A stretch of 64,000 bases of DNA from UBA5209 sp964625015 (lineage in GTDB: Bacteria; Patescibacteriota; Dojkabacteria; SC72): NCBI GenBank assembly GCA_964625015.1, contig CAZUZI010000001.1, forward strand, positions 25,139-89,138, read 5' to 3'. The position numbers were made by a program, and so were the translations under genes. Of this stretch, positions 59,462-64,000 are shown piece after piece. Position 1 is the first letter of the stretch, and each line of letters begins with the position of its first letter. Below the pieces are notes generated by a model. The model saw nothing but the letters and a program-made list of their open reading frames with translations. It did not search any database and was not told where the DNA came from.

Positions 59462-60485
59462 TTTTAAATAATTTCTTTATAAAAGATCTCAATTTTATCG
59501 GAAGGAATATCCTCCATAATCGGCGAAGGCGTCTTGGTTGTTGAGGAGCTATTTCTTCAGTTCTTGAGGGATTAACGTAGAAATTATTTATGGCTTTATA
59601 TAAAAGATCGAGTGCAGCACTTTCATTAAATATTCTATAATTGTTGTTAATTTTATAGAGAGGTTTGACCATTTGAAGTGCAAGATATCCAGTTAAAAGA
59701 TTGTTTTCTTGGAAACAGGAATTGATACTTTCGAGAGATTTTAATAAGGATTCGTGAGTAGATACCTTGTTCATTTCCTGAATATATTTATCTAGTATAA
59801 GGATTAATTCAACTCTAATTCTATTATTGTTTACGCTTGTCTCATTTTTATCGTGCCATCTATAGTATGTCAGAATGCTGTCTACTCTAGTGACTTTTGC
59901 TTTTTTAAGCATTCTTAGCCATAATTCTAGATCGTATGCAGTTAACAGCTCTGTATTAAAATCTCCATATTTTTCAAATAAATCCCTTTGTATCATTAAT
60001 GAATATTTACAGAAATAATTTTTGTGTAAAAATTTGTATATCATATCCTTCCCAAAAATTTCATTTTTATCATATAAATTCCACGATTCATTAAAATGCT
60101 CTAAGGGAGAATTCTCATCATTTCCGTCAATTGCTTGTACTTTCGAAGTAACTATATCAAACCCAGCATTCATAGCTTCAATCTGAGCCATTAATTTATC
60201 TGGATGGTATTTGTCATCAGCATCTAAGAAACATATAAATCTCCCCTTTGAGAGTTTTAGACCTTTATTGAGTGTTTTGGTAACACCTTGATTCTCTTGT
60301 ACAAAAAGGTGAATTCTTTTATCTTTGTATGTTTTAATTATCTCTACAGAATTGTCTTTTGACCCGTCATCAATAATTATTAACTCCCAATTAGTAAAAG
60401 ACTGATCAAGGACAGAATCAATAGCTTTTCGAATAAATGCTTCGTAGTTATACGAGGGAAGTAGAATGCTAACCTCTGGTTTCAT
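59454..60485 (-). CDS. GT2 glycosyltransferase
   Basis: A 343-residue enzyme with VSILLPSYNYEAFIRKAIDS, LIIIDDGSKDNS, FLDADDKYHPDKL (DXD-type site) and LTAYDLELWLRML, a standard family 2 layout. A basic C-terminal tail (RRLRRLWRIFLPIKLRSFIK) may bind the membrane surface. Acceptor and donor are unknown. It is reversed relative to its neighbours and divergent from the gene at 60562. Confidence 0.88.
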   Translation of the reverse strand: MKPEVSILLPSYNYEAFIRKAIDSVLDQSFTNWELIIIDDGSKDNSVEIIKTYKDKRIHLFVQENQGVTKTLNKGLKLSKGRFICFLDADDKYHPDKLMAQIEAMNAGFDIVTSKVQAIDGNDENSPLEHFNESWNLYDKNEIFGKDMIYKFLHKNYFCKYSLMIQRDLFEKYGDFNTELLTAYDLELWLRMLKKAKVTRVDSILTYYRWHDKNETSVNNNRIRVELILILDKYIQEMNKVSTHESLLKSLESINSCFQENNLLTGYLALQMVKPLYKINNNYRIFNESAALDLLYKAINNFYVNPSRTEEIAPQQPRRLRRLWRIFLPIKLRSFIKKLFKIK

Positions 60486-60528
60486 GATTAAGTATATAAA
60501 TTTATAATATATCTATTTATAATATTTC

Positions 60529-60537
60529 TGGTACAAT
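60529..60537 (+). promoter_or_regulatory. Extended -10 promoter of the GT2 gene at 60562
   Basis: TGG then TACAAT (60532-60537). The start codon lies 24 nt after the box. Confidence 0.45.
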
Positions 60538-60561
60538 AGGTCAATCTTAGTTATTGTCAGT

Positions 60562-61548
60562 ATGAAAACCGGGCAATTTGAAAAAAATAAACAATTTGTT
60601 TATAAAAATATAAATAGATTTCTTATAGGAATTTATTGTCATATACATCACAAGATTCCTTTTCCTAATGATGTTGAACTTGTATCAGTCATAATGTTAA
60701 GTTTTAATCGGGTTGACGATACAATATTTTCAATAAAACAACTATATAAACACACAAAAGTTCCATTTGAATTGATAGTTCTCGATAATAATTCCGAAGA
60801 GAGTCAAAAGAAAGCTTTGAAAAATTTTCTAAGTGAAATTCCCAATGCAAAACTTATAGAGTCAGATACAAATCTAGGTTGTGCAAGGGGTAGGGTTGCT
60901 GCTGCTCAGTATGCACTTGGGGAATACCTCTTATTTATTGATAATGACATTGTTGTTACACCATACTACTTAGAAAATATGCTTGAAACACTTATTGGTG
61001 ACCCTAAGACGGTTGCAGTATCCTCAATGGTCGTTTTCCCTGATTGTACTATTCAATTTAATGGGGGAACAATGGTTGAAGAAAGTGATGCGGATATTTA
61101 TAACTTACGAGATTCTGGAAAACTTCTCTGGGAGGATGATGTAACTAGAGAATCAATAATGTGTCCATGGGTACCTGGAGGATCGACTCTTTGGAAAACT
61201 GAGTTCTTTGAAAAATTCCCAATTGACGAGAAGATGCAGGGTAGCTTTGAGGACAATGAAGTATCAAGGAGGATAGGTAAAGCGGGATATAATGTCAGAA
61301 ATTGTCCTCATTCTATAACAATTCATTATCATATGAATTTTAAAGATACTCAGTTCTCAATAAGAGAAAAGCAATATATAAATGGTAGATATGATAATGA
61401 TAGAACAAAAAATGCTTTGAAAAGATACTGGCAAGTACATAATAAGATTTTTATCTTCAATTGCGAGGAAGCTGTATATGGTTTCTTAAGTGATCTCTCT
61501 AGAAAAACAATAAAAAAATTCTTAAATAACACTAATGAGGAGAATTAA
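60562..61548 (+). CDS. GT2 glycosyltransferase
   Basis: A 328-residue enzyme with SVIMLSFNRVDDTIFSIKQL, ELIVLDNNSEESQ, NLGCARGRVAAAQYALGEYL and the LFIDNDIVVTPYY site. The later WVPGGSTLWKTEFFEKF and SFEDNEVSRRIGKAGYNV fit a family 2 core. The N-terminal ~40 residues are an unassigned extension. It overlaps the next GT2 gene by 14 bp, suggesting a shared message. Confidence 0.87.
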   Translation: MKTGQFEKNKQFVYKNINRFLIGIYCHIHHKIPFPNDVELVSVIMLSFNRVDDTIFSIKQLYKHTKVPFELIVLDNNSEESQKKALKNFLSEIPNAKLIESDTNLGCARGRVAAAQYALGEYLLFIDNDIVVTPYYLENMLETLIGDPKTVAVSSMVVFPDCTIQFNGGTMVEESDADIYNLRDSGKLLWEDDVTRESIMCPWVPGGSTLWKTEFFEKFPIDEKMQGSFEDNEVSRRIGKAGYNVRNCPHSITIHYHMNFKDTQFSIREKQYINGRYDNDRTKNALKRYWQVHNKIFIFNCEEAVYGFLSDLSRKTIKKFLNNTNEEN

Positions 61549-62461
61549 AAATTTCATAGAAAATTATAGAAGACTGGGAAAAAGGAAAGTTGTTGAATTC
61601 TATAGTAAGAATATTTTGTTTAACGAGCAAGTAAATTTTAACTCTTCACCATTACTCAAATGCATAATTAAGGATTTAATTTTAATGCTTAATAAAAATT
61701 CGAGAAACATTGTTCAAAGAATTCTTACCAGTTTACGTATCATACCTAAAGTTTCGGTACTAATGTCTGTCTACAATAGCCAAAATTATTTGAAGGAATC
61801 AATCGAAAGTATCTTGAATCAGAATCTGAGAGATTTTGAATTTTTAATTATGGACGATGCAAGTTCTGATGGCTCATATGGCATCCTGGAAAATTATGCT
61901 AAGAAGGACCGTAGGGTTAAACTTTTTAGAAACGAAAATAATCTAGGATTAACTAAATCCCTAAATATTCTTTTACGTTATGCTAAAGGAAATACTATCG
62001 CAAGGATGGATGCTGATGATATTTCTCTTCCCACAAGGTTATCAAAAGAATATGAGTTCTTAGGAAAAAACAAAAATGTGTTCCTTGTAGGAACAGGGAT
62101 ATATCATATTGACATTAAAGGGGCTGTTATTTTGAAGCCAACCTTGCTAACAGGTACTTTGGAAATAGCGGAAATGTTACCTATTAATAATTGCCTTTAT
62201 CATTCGACGATTATGTTTCGAAATGAAGGCTTTCGATATCGAGAAAAATTCCTTTATGCTCAAGATTATGATTTCTATCTTTGTCTCCTCTCTGCTAAAA
62301 AAAGAATGTGCAACTTAAAAGAGAGATTATTACTATATCGAATTTCAGACAGTTCAATATCGAAGAAAAAGAAAAAAAATCAAGAAAGGTTTGCTCAAAA
62401 AGCAAAAAGATTTTACTTTGAAAGACTGAGCTCAAAAAAGGATAGTTATGAAGTTTTTTAG
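61535..62461 (+). CDS. GT2 glycosyltransferase
   Basis: A 308-residue enzyme. After about 70 basic residues the catalytic domain begins: VSVLMSVYNSQNYLKESIES, LIMDDASSDGSYG, NLGLTKSLNILLRYAKGN and ARMDADDISLPTRL with the DXD-type site. It ends in a Lys-rich tail. It is the last forward gene of the cluster in the window; the following genes run the other way. Confidence 0.88.
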   Translation: MRRIKNFIENYRRLGKRKVVEFYSKNILFNEQVNFNSSPLLKCIIKDLILMLNKNSRNIVQRILTSLRIIPKVSVLMSVYNSQNYLKESIESILNQNLRDFEFLIMDDASSDGSYGILENYAKKDRRVKLFRNENNLGLTKSLNILLRYAKGNTIARMDADDISLPTRLSKEYEFLGKNKNVFLVGTGIYHIDIKGAVILKPTLLTGTLEIAEMLPINNCLYHSTIMFRNEGFRYREKFLYAQDYDFYLCLLSAKKRMCNLKERLLLYRISDSSISKKKKKNQERFAQKAKRFYFERLSSKKDSYEVF

Positions 62462-62485
62462 GATATTTCCGAATGCTAATAGCTT

Positions 62486-63466
62486 TTAATTATTAAGAAT
62501 TTCATTTCTATTAATTATGCGAAGGATTTCATTCGCAATTTCTGTATCTACATCGATTGCCCCAACCCTTTCTTCATATTTATTGCCATTCTTTTCTAGA
62601 TGTGTTGGGCAGTTTAGTGCAGTAAGTAATCCAAAATGAGTAACCTGATATTCACCTAGGTATATTTTGAATTTACTTTCCATAATATCTAGTGATACCC
62701 AAGGACAATTTAGGGCATCTTTAACTTTAAATGCAAAGTCTAAAATCTTTTTCGAGGGAAATATGAATTGGAAATTTCCACTTCCGCTTGCTCTAAAATC
62801 GTTCGAACGAACCTTTCGGTATAATGTAGATACTTTATTCCCAAATATAAGTATCTTCCAATCTCCTTCGAGATTCTTAATATATTTCTGAATTATCATT
62901 TTTCCGACTTTTGATTCTGGATAATCTTCTGAAGTCATATAGTTATTTATTAATCTCTCACCATCTTTGTAATCTAATACTAAATGAACACCAAGAGAAC
63001 CCCATCCCTCAGATGTTTTTAATACAACTGGGAAATCGGCTTTCTTCAATACATCAAGACCTTCGTGAATATTGGAGATAATTCGACTTCGTGGGTAGTG
63101 GATATTTTTATCCTTTAAAATCATTGATTGAAATGCTTTATTCTCATGGGCTAAAAAATGCTCAATTCCAGGTATTAAATATTTACCTTGTAACGAAAAC
63201 CTTAGAATATGATCTAAAATAAAATCTTTATATATATGATTCTGGGAACTACAGTAAAAAATATATTTAAACGATTTCGCTAAATTGGGGTTATTATTTA
63301 ATTCATTATAATTGATAACCTTTGCTTGAATAGAATTTTTGTTGAGGAAGTCCTTGATTTCCTTTATATCTAGGCTCTCTGTAAAGCTAATTCTCTGGGG
63401 GAAGATGTCTAAATAATTCGTAATAATTAATATTTTATTAAATTTTCTTTTCAAGGGTATTTTCAT
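62486..63466 (-). CDS. ATP-grasp domain protein (RimK-like)
   Basis: A 326-residue protein. An N-terminal alpha/beta part is followed by an ATP-grasp fold: FPVVLKTSEGWGSLGVHLV (glycine-rich loop), IIQKYIKNLEGDWKILIFGN and VRSNDFRASGSGNFQF (metal/ATP region), with WVSLDIMESKFKIYLGEYQV near the end. Such ligases join an amino group to a carboxylate; in this cluster it may decorate a sugar or peptide, but the substrate is unknown. It starts directly after the stop of the methyltransferase gene on the same strand. Confidence 0.8.
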   Translation of the reverse strand: MKIPLKRKFNKILIITNYLDIFPQRISFTESLDIKEIKDFLNKNSIQAKVINYNELNNNPNLAKSFKYIFYCSSQNHIYKDFILDHILRFSLQGKYLIPGIEHFLAHENKAFQSMILKDKNIHYPRSRIISNIHEGLDVLKKADFPVVLKTSEGWGSLGVHLVLDYKDGERLINNYMTSEDYPESKVGKMIIQKYIKNLEGDWKILIFGNKVSTLYRKVRSNDFRASGSGNFQFIFPSKKILDFAFKVKDALNCPWVSLDIMESKFKIYLGEYQVTHFGLLTALNCPTHLEKNGNKYEERVGAIDVDTEIANEILRIINRNEILNN

Positions 63467-64000
63467 TTATTTTTTCATAATAAATATCTGCCCATTAGAG
63501 AAATATATCCCATGTATCATGCTTTTCAAATTAGCCAACTCATGATTTGATTGTTTTATGTCATCAATTGCTAATTCGTCAATTAATTGTTTCCCAAGTC
63601 CTACCATTCCCATATTATGACTACAGTAGCTTTTTTTATTAGGATAATCATAACTGTTGTCTAAAGTAAATTTGCGTCGTAATTTGCATATTAAGTGATC
63701 CTCAGATAAATGGAAGTTTTCTCCATCTGGCCAATCTTTCCAATATCCTGTGCCCCAATCCTCAATCACAAAAATCCCCCCAGATTTTAGTAATCTCGTA
63801 AAACAAATTAAAAATGTGGCTTCTGTAAAATTTGCATAATGCGATGCATCATCAATAATAATATCAAATCCTGCTTTGGTATACTTTTTATTAATATAAT
63901 TTAGAAATTCTGAATCTCTTTGGTCGCCCAATTCAAAGTATACATTTGATGGAAACTCGATTTGTGGATCTTTGATATCTACACCAACAATTTTTCCATT
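63467..64000 (-). CDS. Class I SAM-dependent methyltransferase, 5' end outside window
   Basis: The frame is open to the window edge (178 codons including stop), so the N-terminus is missing. Visible parts are GKIVGVDIKDPQI (motif around the SAM ribose), YFELGDQRDSEF, FDIIIDDASHYANFTEATFL and GGIFVIEDWGTGYW, close to the macrocin/mycinose O-methyltransferase-like group found in sugar-modifying clusters. The next gene (ATP-grasp) follows with no gap, so the two are probably one message. The target is likely a sugar, which is inference. Confidence 0.8.
   Translation of the reverse strand, partial: NGKIVGVDIKDPQIEFPSNVYFELGDQRDSEFLNYINKKYTKAGFDIIIDDASHYANFTEATFLICFTRLLKSGGIFVIEDWGTGYWKDWPDGENFHLSEDHLICKLRRKFTLDNSYDYPNKKSYCSHNMGMVGLGKQLIDELAIDDIKQSNHELANLKSMIHGIYFSNGQIFIMKK

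Noticed and set aside
1..64000. UGA recoded as Gly or Trp
   Set aside because: TGA serves as stop in clear genes (for example the SecF-like gene and the GT2 before the ABC permease), and conserved proteins are not broken by in-frame TGA.
1..64000. CRISPR arrays
   Set aside because: No regularly spaced direct repeats and no cas genes were seen. The hairpin arrays at 19.0 and 23.5 kb consist of different inverted repeats, not direct repeats.

Overview
ORGANISM. The window looks like a piece of a Patescibacteria (Candidate Phyla Radiation) genome. GC is low: roughly one third where I counted by eye. Genes are tightly packed, and the ribosomal operon is bacterial but lacks rpmD (uL30) between rpsE and rplO. 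Glycyl-tRNA synthetase is the single-chain type, there is a REP-associated transposase, and many membrane or surface proteins have no recognisable family. TGA is used as a normal stop, which argues against the Absconditabacteria/Gracilibacteria code. Dojkabacteria (WS6) or a relative would fit, but I cannot prove the phylum from this window. Runs of N (100 at 16609, 10 at 49058, 10 at 56034) show a scaffolded draft or metagenome assembly.

LAYOUT. 1-9943: ribosomal super-operon (L5-S14-S8-L6-L18-S5-L15-SecY-Adk, then after a reversed PIG-L deacetylase InfA-L36-S13-S11-S4-RpoA-L17-L13-S9). 10056-18959: housekeeping and accessory genes: DUF4349 protein, RNase P RNA, a pair of paralogous repeat proteins, Fmt, QueA-Tgt, a DsbA-like protein, a gap-broken hydrolase, and a superoxide dismutase/ferredoxin/Nudix/HIT operon. 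18960-24253: accessory island with dense inverted repeats, a GC-rich lipoprotein unit, unknown proteins, a protein with two peptidase signatures, a second branched inverted-repeat region, and the 3' remnant of a serine recombinase running into tRNA-Pro. 24408-45374: envelope lipoproteins, a translationally coupled regulator/SecD-like/SecF-like/MiaA operon, SerS, ThpR, a DHH phosphoesterase, LysS, L,D-transpeptidase, GlyRS, two GreA-type factors, tRNA-Glu-TrmD, UMP kinase, a CAP-domain protein, a REP/RAYT element, HU and RNase Y. 45655-47446: a bactofilin-like membrane protein and a zinc-ribbon protein. 47531-64000: a surface-glycan cluster with about nine GT2 genes, one GT4, a GT-C-like membrane protein, a Wzm/Wzt-type ABC exporter, a DUF2304/dolichyl-phosphate-sugar-synthase-like pair, two methyltransferases and an ATP-grasp protein.

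HOW IT WORKS TOGETHER. The first 10 kb builds ribosomes and RNA polymerase alpha. Several scattered genes serve tRNA maturation and decoding (rnpB, miaA, trmD, queA, tgt, fmt, two tRNAs, three aminoacyl-tRNA synthetases). The last 17 kb probably makes and exports a surface polysaccharide. The least explained parts are the 18.9-24.2 kb island, the divergent SecD/SecF-like pair, the duplicated repeat proteins at 11.3-12.5 kb and an RNase P RNA that seems to lack the P15-P18 region.
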